Shown: positions 17,556 through 27,728, counted from the stretch's first letter. The stretch is 64,000 nt of DNA from Pseudomonas sp. FP453 (GCF_030687495.1 NZ_CP117435.1:930001-994000), one strand, 5' to 3'. Made by a program: numbers and translations. The notes: generated by a model from the letters alone, not told the origin.

Positions 17556-19268
17556 ATGAAGTTAGCCATTGTTACTGCCTGCCCGAACGGTATGGTCACC
17601 AGTGTGCTGTGCGCCCGTCTTTTGGACGCCGCCGCGCAACGCCAGGGCTGGAGCACCAGCGTCGAAGTGGTCGACGTGCAGCGCCCGGAACGTCAGTTGT
17701 CCCAAGGGACCATCGACGACGCCGAGTGGGTGTTGCTGGTCAGCAGCACGCCGGTGGACATGCAGCGGTTTGTCGGCAAGCGCGTGTTCCAGAGCACGCC
17801 GGCCCAGGCGCTGGCAGATGTCGAAGCGGTGCTGCGCCGTGGCGCCGAAGAGGCGGCGGTGTTTGTCGCCCCTGCAGGCGCCGCCAAGCACGCGCCGCGT
17901 ATCGTCGCCGTCACCGCCTGCCCGACCGGCGTGGCCCACACCTTCATGGCCGCCGAAGCCTTGCAGCAGACCGCCAAGCGCCTGGGCTACGACTTGCAGG
18001 TCGAGACCCAGGGTTCGGTCGGCGCGCGTACGCCGTTGAGCCCGCAAGCCATCGCCGATGCCGACGTGGTGTTGTTGGCGGCGGACATCGAAGTCGCCAC
18101 CGAGCGCTTCGCCGGCAAGAAGATCTACCGTTGCGGCACCGGCATTGCCCTCAAGCAATCCGAGGCGACCCTCAACAAGGCCCTGGCCGAAGGCGCGGTA
18201 GAAAGCACCGGCAGCGCGGCGGTGGCCAAGGCGGAAAAGACCGGCGTGTACAAACACCTGCTTACGGGTGTGTCGTTCATGCTGCCGATGGTGGTGGCGG
18301 GCGGTTTGTTGATTGCACTGTCATTTATGTTCGGCATCACCGCGTTTGAAGAGAAAGGCACCCTCGCTGCCGCGTTGAAAACCGTGGGCGATCACGCGTT
18401 CACCTTGATGGTGCCGCTGCTGGCAGGCTACGTCGCCTACTCGATCGCCGACCGTCCGGCCCTGGCCCCCGGCATGATCGGCGGGCTGCTGGCGACGACG
18501 TTGGGCGCGGGCTTTATCGGCGGGCTGTTCGCCGGGTTCCTGGCGGGTTACTGCGTCAAGTTGATCACCCGGGCGATCCCCTTGCCACAAAGCCTGGATG
18601 CGCTGAAACCGATCCTGATCATCCCGTTGCTGGCGAGCCTGGTCACGGGGCTGGCAATGATCTACCTGATCGGGCCGCCGGTGGCGCGCATGCTGGCGGG
18701 CCTGACGGAATACCTCAACTCCATGGGCACGACCAACGCGGTGCTGTTGGGCATCCTGTTGGGCGGCATGATGTGCGTCGATCTGGGTGGGCCGATCAAC
18801 AAGGCGGCGTATGCATTCTCTGTCGGCATGTTGGCGGCGCACAGCGGTGGCCCGATTGCGGCGACCATGGCGGCCGGCATGGTGCCACCGATTGGCATGG
18901 GCATCGCCACCTTCCTCGCACGGCGCAAGTTTGCGCAGACGGAGCGCGAGGCGGGCAAGGCCGCGATCATCCTGGGGATGGTGTTTATCTCCGAAGGTGC
19001 GATTCCCTTCGCCGCCAAGGACCCGCTGCGCGTGATCCCGTCCAGCATCGCCGGCGGCGCGTTGGCCGGTGCCTTGTCGATGTACTTCGGTTGCAAGCTG
19101 GCGGCGCCCCACGGTGGCCTGGCGGTGCTGGTGATCCCGAATGCGATGAACCATGCGTTGCTGTATTTGCTGGCAATTGTGGCCGGTAGCTTGCTGACGG
19201 GGTTGGTGTACGCAGTGATCAAGCGCCCGGAAGTGGTCGAACTGTCGGTCGCCCCCGCCAAAGCCTGA
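17556..19268 (+). CDS. fruA: Fructose-specific PTS permease FruA (EIIB'BC)
   Basis: Inner-membrane permease that imports fructose and releases fructose-1-phosphate. About 570 residues: an N-terminal EIIB-like B' domain (TACPNGMVTS, Cys9), the active EIIB (TACPTGVAHTFMAAEAL, phosphoryl-accepting Cys122) and a membrane EIIC domain with about nine helices from residue ~230. The ATG at 17556 is preferred to the adjacent GTG at 17553 because GAGGG lies seven bases upstream of it. Last gene of fruBKA; a REPIN follows 21 bp after the stop. Confidence 0.95.
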   Translation: MKLAIVTACPNGMVTSVLCARLLDAAAQRQGWSTSVEVVDVQRPERQLSQGTIDDAEWVLLVSSTPVDMQRFVGKRVFQSTPAQALADVEAVLRRGAEEAAVFVAPAGAAKHAPRIVAVTACPTGVAHTFMAAEALQQTAKRLGYDLQVETQGSVGARTPLSPQAIADADVVLLAADIEVATERFAGKKIYRCGTGIALKQSEATLNKALAEGAVESTGSAAVAKAEKTGVYKHLLTGVSFMLPMVVAGGLLIALSFMFGITAFEEKGTLAAALKTVGDHAFTLMVPLLAGYVAYSIADRPALAPGMIGGLLATTLGAGFIGGLFAGFLAGYCVKLITRAIPLPQSLDALKPILIIPLLASLVTGLAMIYLIGPPVARMLAGLTEYLNSMGTTNAVLLGILLGGMMCVDLGGPINKAAYAFSVGMLAAHSGGPIAATMAAGMVPPIGMGIATFLARRKFAQTEREAGKAAIILGMVFISEGAIPFAAKDPLRVIPSSIAGGALAGALSMYFGCKLAAPHGGLAVLVIPNAMNHALLYLLAIVAGSLLTGLVYAVIKRPEVVELSVAPAKA

Positions 19269-19289
19269 CTTGGAATGCAGTGAAAAAAC

Positions 19290-19378
19290 TGTGGGAGCTG
19301 GCTTGCCTGCGATAGCGGTGGGTCAGCTTGCACATCTGCTACTGATACACCGCCATCGCAGGCAAGCCAGCTCCCACA
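19290..19378. repeat. REPIN (two inverted REPs, GAGCTGGCTTGCC type)
   Basis: TGTGGGAGCTGGCTTGCC...GATAGCGG opens the element and the reverse complement closes it at 19378, giving a long imperfect hairpin with a variable centre. It lies between fruA and the phoD-like gene, and may terminate fruBKA transcripts. Confidence 0.9.
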
Positions 19379-19459
19379 TTTAGATCTTCATTGGTCGCAA
19401 GATTAGTGTCATCTGCCCGTGTTTAAGTTGTCCTTTTGATCCTCAAGAGGGCACCTCGC

Positions 19460-21001
19460 ATGAGCCACTTCGATCTCGGCCGTCGCCGTGTGATGCAAGC
19501 CGTTGGCGCCGGGCTGTTGCTGCCGGGCCTGGCGCCGGCGGTGATCGCTTCGGTCAAGGACCGGCCGCAACTCACCGATGGCGTGCAGTCCGGCGACTTG
19601 CTCGGCGACCGCGCGATGATCTGGAGCCGCAGCGACCGCCCCGCACGCATGGTGGTGGAGTGGGACACCCGCAGCACGTTCAGCAACCCGCGCAAGTTCA
19701 TCTCGCCCCTGGCCGACAACCGCACGGATTTCACCGCCCGCGTCGAGCTCACCGGCCTGCCCGCCGACCAGGCGATTTTCTACCGTGTGCACTTCGAAGA
19801 CGCCCAGAGCGGCGTTGCCAGTGAGCCCTGGTTCGGCCACCTGCGCAGCGTGCCGCAACAGCGCCGCGACATCCGTTTTGTGTGGAGCGGCGACACCGTC
19901 GGCCAGGGCTTCGGCATCAACCCGGACATCGGCGGCATGCGCATCTACGAAGCCATGCGCCTGCGCCTGCCGGACTTCTTTATCCACAGCGGCGACACCA
20001 TCTACGCCGACGGCCCGGTGCCCGCACAGCTGGTCACCGAAGGCGGGCGCGTGTGGCGCAACATCACCACCGAAGCCAAGAGCAAAGTCGCGGAAACCCT
20101 CGACGAATATCGCGGCAATTACCGCTACAACCTGCTGGATGAAAACGTGCGCCGCTTCAATGCCGAGGTGCCGCAGATCTGGCAGTGGGACGATCACGAA
20201 GTGGTCAATAACTGGTCGCCGAGCAAGCAGCTCGATGAGCGTTACCAGACCAAGGACATCCACACCCTGGTCGGCCGCGCGCGCCAGGCCTGGCTGGAAT
20301 ATTCACCGATGCGCCGCCAGGCCGCCGACGGTGGCGGACGGATCTATCGCAAGCTCAGCTACGGGCCGTTGCTCGATGTGTTTGTGCTGGATATGCGCAG
20401 TTATCGCGGGCCCAACGATGACAACCTGGGCGGCGAAAAGCCCTTCCTTGGCCGTGAGCAACTGGACTGGCTCAAACGTGAGCTCAAGGGCTCGCAGGCG
20501 CAGTGGAAAGTGATTGCCGCCGACATGCCCATCGGCCTTGGCGTGCCGGATGGCGAGGTGAGCCCCGGCGTGCCGCGTTGGGAGGCGATTGCCAACAATG
20601 ACCCGGGCGCGCCCCAAGGCCGAGAGTTGGAGATTGCCGAGCTGCTGGGGTTTCTGCGTGCGCAGAAGGTGCGCAACCATGTCTGGCTGACTGCTGATGT
20701 GCATTACTGCGCGGCGCATCACTATCACCCGGATCGGGCGGCGTTCCAGGATTTCGAGCCGTTCTGGGAGTTTGTCGCGGGGCCGTTGAATGCGGGGAGT
20801 TTCGGGCCGAATCCGTTGGATAAGACGTTTGGGCCTGAGGTGGTGTTCGAGAAAGCGCCACCGGCACAGAACACCTCGCCGTTTGCCGGGTTCCAGTTTT
20901 TTGGTGAGGTGCAGATTGATGGGCAGACGGCGGAGTTGACGGTGATCTTGCGGGATCTGGATGGCGTGTCGGTGTTCCAGCAAAAACTCCAACCTGTCTG
21001 A
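19460..21001 (+). CDS. PhoD-like alkaline phosphatase, Tat-exported
   Basis: 513-residue metallophosphoesterase of the PhoD family, expected to hydrolyse phosphate mono- or diesters in the periplasm. The N-terminus GRRRVMQAVGAGLLLPGLAP is a twin-arginine-type export signal. Metal and catalytic motifs seen in order: WSGDTVGQG, HSGDTIYADGP, QWDDHEVVNNW, DMRSYRGPN, and TADVHYCAAHHY near the C-terminus. The start ATG at 19460 has an AAGAGG ribosome site nine bases upstream; the frame extends eight codons further but without a better site. It is flanked on both sides by REPINs and appears monocistronic. No Pho box was identified. Confidence 0.9.
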   Translation: MSHFDLGRRRVMQAVGAGLLLPGLAPAVIASVKDRPQLTDGVQSGDLLGDRAMIWSRSDRPARMVVEWDTRSTFSNPRKFISPLADNRTDFTARVELTGLPADQAIFYRVHFEDAQSGVASEPWFGHLRSVPQQRRDIRFVWSGDTVGQGFGINPDIGGMRIYEAMRLRLPDFFIHSGDTIYADGPVPAQLVTEGGRVWRNITTEAKSKVAETLDEYRGNYRYNLLDENVRRFNAEVPQIWQWDDHEVVNNWSPSKQLDERYQTKDIHTLVGRARQAWLEYSPMRRQAADGGGRIYRKLSYGPLLDVFVLDMRSYRGPNDDNLGGEKPFLGREQLDWLKRELKGSQAQWKVIAADMPIGLGVPDGEVSPGVPRWEAIANNDPGAPQGRELEIAELLGFLRAQKVRNHVWLTADVHYCAAHHYHPDRAAFQDFEPFWEFVAGPLNAGSFGPNPLDKTFGPEVVFEKAPPAQNTSPFAGFQFFGEVQIDGQTAELTVILRDLDGVSVFQQKLQPV

Positions 21002-21020
21002 CTTGGAATGCAATTAAAAC

Positions 21021-21109
21021 TGTGGGAGCTGGCTTGCCTGCGATAGCGGTGTGTCAGCTTGCACATTTGCTACTGATACACCGCTATCGCAGGCAAGCCA
21101 GCTCCCACA
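21021..21109. repeat. REPIN (two inverted REPs)
   Basis: Same structure and nearly the same central sequence (CAGCTTGCACAT..TGCTACTGATACACCG) as the element at 19290-19378, so the phoD-like gene is bracketed by two closely related copies. It lies between that gene and the convergent piuB. Confidence 0.9.
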
Positions 21110-21135
21110 TTTTGATCTCCATTGGCTTTGGAGGG

Positions 21136-23666
21136 TCAGTACACGTCGCGACGGTAGCGGCCCTGTTCAATCAGGCGCTCTACCGCTTCACTGCCCAGAA
21201 TATCCACCAACGCCTGATCCACCCCGGCCGCCATCCCCTGCAAACTGCCGCACACATAAATCGCCGCACCCTCGGCCAGCCACTTGCGCAGCACATCCGC
21301 CGACTCACGCAGGCGGTCCTGCACGTAGATTTTTTCCTCCTGGTCGCGGGAAAACGCCAGGTCCAGCAACGCCAGGTCGCCGCTGGCCAGCCAGCCTTGC
21401 AGCTCGTCCTGGCAGAGGAAGTCGTGGGCGATATTGCGTTCGCCAAACAGCAGCCAGTTGCGCTGCTGGCCATCGGCAATGCGTGCCTTGAGCAAGCTGC
21501 GCAGGCCGGCCAGGCCGGTGCCGTTGCCCAGCAGGATCATCGGCACCGGCGCGTCGGGCAGGTGGAAGCCACTGTTGCGCCGCAGGCGCAGGCTGATGGC
21601 CGAGCCAAGGGCGGCGTGTTCGGTGAGCCAACCGGAACCCAGGCCCAGGCTGCCATCGGGGTGGCGTTCCTGGCGTACGATCAGCTCCAGCACGCCGTCG
21701 CTGGCAATCGAGGCGATGGAGTATTCGCGCATGCCCAGCGGCACCAGCGCATTCACCAGCGCCTGGGCGTGCAGGCCCACCAAGTGGGCGCGATGGGTCG
21801 GCAGTTGGCGGGTGGCCAGGGCCTGGTCGAGGGTGTGCGCCAAGTCGTCGATCAATACGCCGTCGCTGCCGGCCAGCCCGAGGCCTTCGAGGAAGTGCTC
21901 GATGGCCCAGGGGCAATTGCGCGGGAGGATTTCCACCAGGTCGCCGGCTTGCCAGGTCTGCGGCGCAGACGGGGTCAGGCCCAGCAGGTAGACGTCGGAG
22001 CCGCTGCTGTCGCGGTTGAGCAGGGTGCGTTGGGCCAGGGTCCAGTTTTCGTACTGGGCGGTCGGCCATGCCGCAGTGGGGGCCTGACCGGTCAGTTGCC
22101 CAAGTTGTTGTTGCCAGTGCAGCAGGGCAGTGGTGTCGCCGCTGTCCACTTCCACGGGGGCGAACAGCGGGTTGCCGCCCTGGTTGGTCAGCCAGAAATG
22201 CAGGCGCCGGGCGAAACCGCAGAAGTGTTCGTACTGCCGATCGCCCAGGGCCAATACCGAGTAGTAGTTCAAGCCTTTGAGGGACAGGTCCTGGCCGAGC
22301 ACGCTGCGTTCAAAACCACGGGCGCTGTCGGGCGCTTCGCCGTCGCCGAAGGTGCTGACCACGAACAGGGCGTTTTCGGACTGGCGCAGGTCATCCTGGC
22401 TGACGCTGCCCAGGGGTTGCACCTTCACTGGCAAGCCGGCCGCCTGCAATTGCCCGGCGGTTTGCCAGGCCAGTTGTTCGGCGAAACCGCTCTGGCTGGC
22501 GAAGCCGATCAGCCACGCCGGGGCATCGCTGTTGTTGGCGCCAAGGCCCTTGCGTGCATCGCGCACCTGGCGTTTTTTGCGGCGACGGTCGAGGTACAGC
22601 AACCAGCCGGTGATAAAGAACAACGGCATCAGCAGCGAACTGACGGTGAGGATAATGCGCGCCCCGCCAGGCCGAAATAGCTGCCGGTGTGCAGCGCGTA
22701 GACGCTGGTCAGCAGCTGCGAGCCGAGGGTCTTGCTGGCGTAGCGGTCGTGGGATTTGACCTCGCCGGTGGCGGTGTCGAGGTTGAGCTGGTTCAGCGCG
22801 CGGTCGTGGGGCGAGTCTTGCAGCAGGTAGTAGACCGTGGCCGGTTGCCCGGCGACGGCGGGCATGCGGATGTTGTAGGCGCTCAAGCCAGGGCCGGCGC
22901 TGCTGTAGATGCTGCTCCACATCGCGTCGTAGTTGGCCACGGGCGCCGGGCCTTGCGGCGGCGGGCCGCGCTTGCGCATGCGCTCGTTTTGCGGCGCGTC
23001 GGACAGCAGCTTGGTCACGCCCTGGTTGTACCAGTCGTAGGACCAATACAGCCCGGTCAGCGCCGCCAGCAGGTAGGCCAGCAGGCACCAGGTGCCGAAC
23101 ACCGAGTGCAGGTCCCAGTTGAAACTGCGACCTTTCTTGCGCCAGTCCAGGGTCAGCCACACGCGCCAGCTGGCGACCTGGCGCGGCCAGCGCAGGTACA
23201 GGCCGGACAGGCAGAAGAACACCAGGATCAGCGTGCACGCGCCGGTGATGTTGCGCCCGGTGTCGCCCATCACCAGGAAGCGGTGAAATTGCAGGAGGAA
23301 GCCGAACACGTCCTGGCCGACCACGTCGCCCATGTAGTCGCCGGTGTACGGGTCGAAATAGCGCAACTGGCCACGGCGCTCGCCGGGTGGCGGGGTGAAG
23401 AACACGCGCGCGGCATTGCCGCTGTCGCTTTCGACGAAGAGCATGGCCACGGTCTGGCCTTCGGTGGCCTCCAGCTTGCGCACCAGCTCGGCGGGCGGCA
23501 GCACGCCGGCGTCGCGTTTTTCCACCGTCAGTACGCTGGGGTTGAGCGCCCGCAGGATTTCATCCTGAAACGAAACCGCTGCCCCGGTGATCCCCATCAA
23601 GGCCAGCACCAGCCCGGCCGTAATGCCGAAGAACCAGTGCAACTGGAACAGGGTTTTCTTCAACAC
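21136..23666 (-). pseudogene. piuB: PepSY / flavodoxin-reductase fusion PiuB, frameshifted
   Basis: Inner-membrane oxidoreductase of the PiuB type (PA4513-like) thought to reduce ferric siderophores. The first part (start [14 protein letters not shown]; to about 22660) is a PepSY-associated membrane region with four helices. The second part, in another frame, continues with a helix ([21 protein letters not shown]), a flavodoxin-like FMN domain (GFASQSGFAEQLAW) and FAD/NAD reductase motifs (EYSIASI, LGNGTGLAGLRSLL). The frames break at 22655-22670 inside a GCGCGC tract after [10 protein letters not shown]; removing one GC or adding one base restores a single ~840-residue protein. It may be a real mutation or a sequencing error. 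It lies downstream of piuA but behind a strong terminator. Confidence 0.82.
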
Positions 23667-23747
23667 GTCTGACCGCCTCGTCTATCTGGTTGTAAATGCA
23701 CGGCGCGCATTATGCCGTGGGTTATCGAGAAGTATTCTGTTTTACAC

Positions 23748-23784
23748 GCAAAAGCCCCACGCATCCGATGCGTGGGGCTTTTGC
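23748..23784. terminator. Terminator between piuA and piuB
   Basis: Perfect 17-bp stem GCAAAAGCCCCACGCAT with loop CCG and the complement, ending in a CTTTTGC run on both strands. It sits 16 bp beyond the piuA stop on the minus strand, so piuA and piuB are probably separate transcripts. Confidence 0.9.
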
Positions 23785-23799
23785 GCTTTGCTGCCGCTT

Positions 23800-26088
23800 T
23801 TAGAAGTGGAAGCTGGTGGACAGCAACGCCGTGCGACCCGCCGCCTGGTTGGCGAAGTGCGAGGCGTAGGCTTTGTCGTAGTAGGTCTTGTCGGTCAGGT
23901 TCTGCACGTTCAATTGCAGGTCGACGTTCTTGGTCAGCTTGTAGCTGGCCATGGCGTCGTAGCGGGTGTAGGACGGTACATACACGGTGTTGGCCGCATC
24001 GCCGTAAACCTGGTCGACATAGAACGCGCCGCCACCGATGGTCAGCTTTGGCGTCACGTTGTAAGTGGTCCACAGGCTGAACGAGTTTTCCGGGGTGTTC
24101 GGCATCTGGTTGCCTTTGTTCGAACCGGTCGTGACGATGCCCAGGCGGGTGCCGTTTCTGCCTGGATCAACCAGCTCGCTTTTCAGGTAGCTGTAGCCGG
24201 CGAACACTTGCCATTGCTCGGTGATCTTGCCGCTGGCGGACAATTCCAGGCCGTCGACGCGGGACTCGCCGGCGGTTTCGTAGGTGTTGGAATCCACCAG
24301 GATGCGGGTGTTTTTCTTCTCGGTACGGAACACCGCAGCCGACAGCGACAGGCGGTTGTGGAACAGGTCCCACTTGGTGCCCAGCTCGTAGTTGACGGTT
24401 TCTTCCGGTTTCAGGTCGCTGGTGTTGATGCCGGTCGGGATGGCGTTGTTGTCCACGCCTTCACCCACCAGGCCGCCGGCGGGCGACGCCGAGGTGGCGT
24501 AGGAGGTGTAGATGCTGCCGTTTTCCAGCGGCTTCCAGACCAGACCGGCCTGCCAGTTGAAGAACTGGCTGTCGTCCTTGACCTTGGTGCGCCCGGTGGT
24601 GGCATTGGTGTTGGCTTCGGTGTCGAAGGTGTCGTAGCGCACGCCGACGTTCAGCAGCCATTTCGGGTCCAGCTCGATGGTGTCGAACACATAGGCGGCG
24701 CGGCTGGTGGCCTTGGTGTTGGTGCCCATGTAGTTGCGTGCGACGCTGCCGGTCCAGGCGTCGTCCGGGTTCGGGTTGCCCAGGGAGGTGCACTGGCCGC
24801 CCTGGCTGCCGGCAGCCACGGTGCAGTTGGGGTTGGTATTCGGGCTGATCGTGTAGCCGCTGACGCGGGTTTCTTCACCGGTGAATTCCAGGCCGGTGGA
24901 GTAGCTGTGCTTGAAGCCCAGGGCCTGGAAACTGCCAAACAGATCGGTCTGGTTGGTGGTCGTGGTCGTGGTGGAGACGCGGGCATTGGCACGACGCCAC
25001 ACGGTGCCGTATTTGTTGACGTTGCCTTTGCTGTCGTCCGGCTGGGTGAGGACGTAGTCCTGGCCGGTGCTGCCATGACGCAGGGTGTTTTTCAGCGTCA
25101 TGCTGTCGTTCAGGTCGTGCTCGACGGAGATCGTGCTGATGTCCGCACGGGTCTTGCGGAAGTCGCGATCCTTGAGGCCGTAGAAGTTGCTGCTGTCGCC
25201 GCCGTCGGTGGGTTTGTCGTGGACGTGGGTGGTGGTCGTGGCCGAGCCGTAGCCGTACGGAATGCCCGAATCCGGCAGGTCGTTGCTTTCCATGTGGTAG
25301 TAGCTGAGGTTGACGCGGGTCGGGGTGCCCAGGCCAAAGGTCAGCGACGGGGCCACGCCCCAACGGTCGTAATTGACGGCGTCGCGGCCGGCGACGTTTT
25401 GTTCGTGGCTCATCAGGTTCAGGCGGAACGCGGCGCTGTCGTCGAGGAACTGGCGGTTCACGTCGAGCACGTAGCGGCGGGTCTGGTCGGAACCGTAGGT
25501 GAAGCCGCCGTTGGTGAAGTCCCGCGCTTGTGGGGTCTTGCTCACCAGGTTGAGGCTGCCACCGGCCGAGCCGCGACCGCCGAAGGACGAGTTCGGGCCT
25601 TTGCTGACTTCGATGGATTCGATGTCGAAGATCTCGCGGCTCTGGCCGCCGGTGTCGCGCACGCCGTCGAGGTAGGTGTCGCCCTGGGCGTCAAAACCAC
25701 GGATGAACGGACGGTCGCCCTGTGGGTTGCCGCCTTCGCCGGCGCCGAAGGTGATCCCCGGTACGGTGCGCAAGGCATCTTGCAGCGAGGTGGCGGCGGT
25801 GTCCTTGAGGACTTGTTGCGGCACCACGGTGACCGAGCGCGGCGTGTCCACCAGCGGTGCGGTGTACTTTTGCGAGGACGCTTTTTCCACCTGGTAGGAA
25901 GTCTGGTCCTGTTCCTGGCCGGTGATGCTGGTAGCGCCCAGGGAGATGCTGTTGCGCTCGCCTTTTTGTTCAGTGTCGTCGGCCGCTTGCGCCAAGTGGG
26001 CAGCAGAGCTGGCGGTCAGGGCGACGCCGATGGCCGAAGCCAACAGACGTGGTGAACTGGCAGGTGTTTTTATTGAAGTGCGCGACAT
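23800..26088 (-). CDS. piuA: TonB-dependent siderophore receptor PiuA (Fiu-like)
   Basis: Outer-membrane catecholate-type siderophore receptor, 762 residues. It has a ~35-residue signal peptide (to AAHLAQA), a TonB-box-like region, a plug domain with PRSVTVVPQQVL and TVPGITFGAGEGGNPQGDRPFIRGFDAQ-type motifs (about residues 85-160), and a beta-barrel ending in the sorting motif SFHF. The start MSRTSIKTP is chosen because the signal peptide begins there; the open frame continues upstream without a plausible leader. It is divergent from piuC, which matches PA4514-PA4515 in PAO1, where PiuA carries siderophore-linked beta-lactams. Fur regulation is expected. Confidence 0.92.
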   Translation of the reverse strand: MSRTSIKTPASSPRLLASAIGVALTASSAAHLAQAADDTEQKGERNSISLGATSITGQEQDQTSYQVEKASSQKYTAPLVDTPRSVTVVPQQVLKDTAATSLQDALRTVPGITFGAGEGGNPQGDRPFIRGFDAQGDTYLDGVRDTGGQSREIFDIESIEVSKGPNSSFGGRGSAGGSLNLVSKTPQARDFTNGGFTYGSDQTRRYVLDVNRQFLDDSAAFRLNLMSHEQNVAGRDAVNYDRWGVAPSLTFGLGTPTRVNLSYYHMESNDLPDSGIPYGYGSATTTTHVHDKPTDGGDSSNFYGLKDRDFRKTRADISTISVEHDLNDSMTLKNTLRHGSTGQDYVLTQPDDSKGNVNKYGTVWRRANARVSTTTTTTNQTDLFGSFQALGFKHSYSTGLEFTGEETRVSGYTISPNTNPNCTVAAGSQGGQCTSLGNPNPDDAWTGSVARNYMGTNTKATSRAAYVFDTIELDPKWLLNVGVRYDTFDTEANTNATTGRTKVKDDSQFFNWQAGLVWKPLENGSIYTSYATSASPAGGLVGEGVDNNAIPTGINTSDLKPEETVNYELGTKWDLFHNRLSLSAAVFRTEKKNTRILVDSNTYETAGESRVDGLELSASGKITEQWQVFAGYSYLKSELVDPGRNGTRLGIVTTGSNKGNQMPNTPENSFSLWTTYNVTPKLTIGGGAFYVDQVYGDAANTVYVPSYTRYDAMASYKLTKNVDLQLNVQNLTDKTYYDKAYASHFANQAAGRTALLSTSFHF

Positions 26089-26245
26089 GACGTGTCCTTT
26101 CCCCAAGGATGTGAGGCGGCGGAATATAGGGCGAACACGACTTTCTATCAATTGCGATACATTGCTAATTGCGTTGAATTTACATTCTTTACACTTTTTG
26201 CTTACGGTTTTTACGATGTCATCCGTCCACGGCGTTTTACAGGCT

Positions 26246-26260
26246 TGATAAGAATCAATA
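26246..26260. promoter_or_regulatory. Candidate Fur box upstream of piuC
   Basis: TGATAAGAATCAATA matches the 7-1-7 Fur inverted repeat TGATAATnATTATCA at 11 of 14 informative positions. It is 33 bp before the piuC ATG in the AT-rich gap between piuA and piuC and could serve both genes. Confidence 0.5.
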
Positions 26261-26293
26261 CCATTGGCGCCTCTCTGCATTCAGGTATTGCCC

Positions 26294-26974
26294 ATGTTGC
26301 TGCACATTCCCGGCCTGTTCTCTCGTGAGGAAGTGCAGCGCATCCGCCAAGCCCTGGAAAGCACCGATTGGGCCGACGGCAAAATCACCGCCGGGCACCA
26401 GTCCGCCAAAGCCAAGCACAACCTGCAGCTGCCCGAAGGCCACCCGTTGGCCAAGGAAATCGGTGCGGCGATGTTGGAGCGGCTGTGGAAAAATCCGCTG
26501 TTTATGTCAGCGGCGTTACCGCACAAGGTGTTCCCGCCGCTGTTCAACTGCTACACCAGCGGCGGCAGTTTCGACTTCCATATCGACAACGCCGTGCGCC
26601 AGGCGCGGGGCAGCATTGAGCGGGTGCGCACGGACTTGTCGTCCACCTTGTTCTTCAGCGATCCGGAGGAATACGACGGCGGCGAGCTGGAGATCCAGGA
26701 CACCTTCGGCCTGCAACGGGTCAAGTTGCCGGCCGGCGACATGGTGCTGTACCCCGGCTCCAGCCTGCACAAAGTCAACGCCGTGACCCGTGGCGCGCGC
26801 TACGCCTCGTTCTTCTGGACCCAAAGCCTGGTGCGCGAAGACAGCCAGCGCACCCTGCTGTTCGAAATGGACGGCGCGATCCAGCAACTGACCGCCGATA
26901 TGCCCGACCATCCGGCGCTGATCCAGCTCACCGGCACCTACCACAACCTGTTGCGCCGCTGGGTCGAGGTCTGA
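26294..26974 (+). CDS. piuC: Fe(II)/2-oxoglutarate-dependent hydroxylase PiuC
   Basis: 226-residue cytoplasmic dioxygenase of the PKHD type, encoded beside the siderophore receptor. The iron-binding facial triad is visible: His96 and Asp98 in FDFHIDN and His159 in PGSSLHKV, with Arg169 in the 2-oxoglutarate position. The ATG ([14 protein letters not shown]) matches PiuC proteins; the TTG ten codons upstream is not favoured. Its substrate is unknown, but in P. aeruginosa piuC loss alters susceptibility to siderophore-linked antibiotics. The Sel1-repeat gene starts 1 bp after its stop. Confidence 0.94.
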   Translation: MLLHIPGLFSREEVQRIRQALESTDWADGKITAGHQSAKAKHNLQLPEGHPLAKEIGAAMLERLWKNPLFMSAALPHKVFPPLFNCYTSGGSFDFHIDNAVRQARGSIERVRTDLSSTLFFSDPEEYDGGELEIQDTFGLQRVKLPAGDMVLYPGSSLHKVNAVTRGARYASFFWTQSLVREDSQRTLLFEMDGAIQQLTADMPDHPALIQLTGTYHNLLRRWVEV

Positions 26975-26975
26975 C

Positions 26976-27728
26976 ATGGGCTTCTTGCTGCGCCGTGAAG
27001 AAGTGCTCAACGTCGAGCAACTGCAAGCCATGCTCGACGACTCCCCGGTGCGCGCCGCCCAGGCGATCCTGATGGCGGCGAAGGAGGGCGTGGTGGATGC
27101 GCAGGCGCTGCTCGGGCAAATCCTGTTGGAAGGCCGTGGCATTGCGCGGGATGAAGCGCTGGGGTTGCGCTGGTTCCAGATCGCGGCCCAGGGCGGGCAC
27201 CTGATGGCGCGCAATATGGCCGGGCGGTGTCTGGAGCATGGTTGGGGGTGTGCGGCTGATGAGGTTGCGGCGGCGAAGGCATACCGTTTGGCGGCTGAAG
27301 CGGGTTTGGATTGGGCGCAGTACAACTATGCCAATCTGCTGGCTACCGGGCGGGGTGTTGCCGAAGACCAGCAACAAGCGTTGAGCCTCTATCGCCAGGC
27401 AGCGGAACAGGGCCATGCCAAGTCGATGAATCTGCTGGGGCGTTATCTGGAAGACGGGCGGTTCTGTGGGCAGGACCTGGACGCGGCCGTGGATTGGTAT
27501 CGTCGCTCTGCTGAAGGCGGGGATTTTCGCGGGCAGTTCAGCTACGCGGCGGTGCTGGCAGATCGAGGTCAAGTCGATGTGGCGCTGGAGTGGTTGCGCG
27601 AGGCGTTGGCGGGGGGGAATTTGAAGTTCTTGAGAACGGCGCAAAAGGCGTTGGCAGCGGCGAATGATCCGCAGATTCGGGCGATGGCCGAGGCTTACGA
27701 GGCGCGTGCGACACAGCTAACTCTGTAA
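26976..27728 (+). CDS. Sel1-like repeat protein downstream of piuC
   Basis: 250-residue cytoplasmic protein made of about five Sel1-like (TPR-type) helical repeats of ~36 residues; examples are AQALLGQILLEGRGIARDE, AQYNYANLLATGRGVAEDQ and SMNLLGRYLEDGRFCGQ. Such repeats are protein-interaction scaffolds. It is the second gene of the piuC transcript (one base between stop and ATG), like PA4516 in PAO1, which points to a partner role in the iron-starvation response. No signal peptide is visible. Confidence 0.88.
   Translation: MGFLLRREEVLNVEQLQAMLDDSPVRAAQAILMAAKEGVVDAQALLGQILLEGRGIARDEALGLRWFQIAAQGGHLMARNMAGRCLEHGWGCAADEVAAAKAYRLAAEAGLDWAQYNYANLLATGRGVAEDQQQALSLYRQAAEQGHAKSMNLLGRYLEDGRFCGQDLDAAVDWYRRSAEGGDFRGQFSYAAVLADRGQVDVALEWLREALAGGNLKFLRTAQKALAAANDPQIRAMAEAYEARATQLTL

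Noticed and set aside
22650..22675. Programmed frameshift in piuB
   Set aside because: No slippery heptamer is seen at the junction; a GC-repeat indel explains the break more simply.
21022..22680. 552-aa plus-strand ORF starting in a REPIN
   Set aside because: Antisense of piuB and begins inside a repeat; no protein-like motifs.
23587..26055. 822-aa plus-strand ORF
   Set aside because: Antisense of piuA with Val/Gly-rich shadow composition; piuA has clear family motifs.
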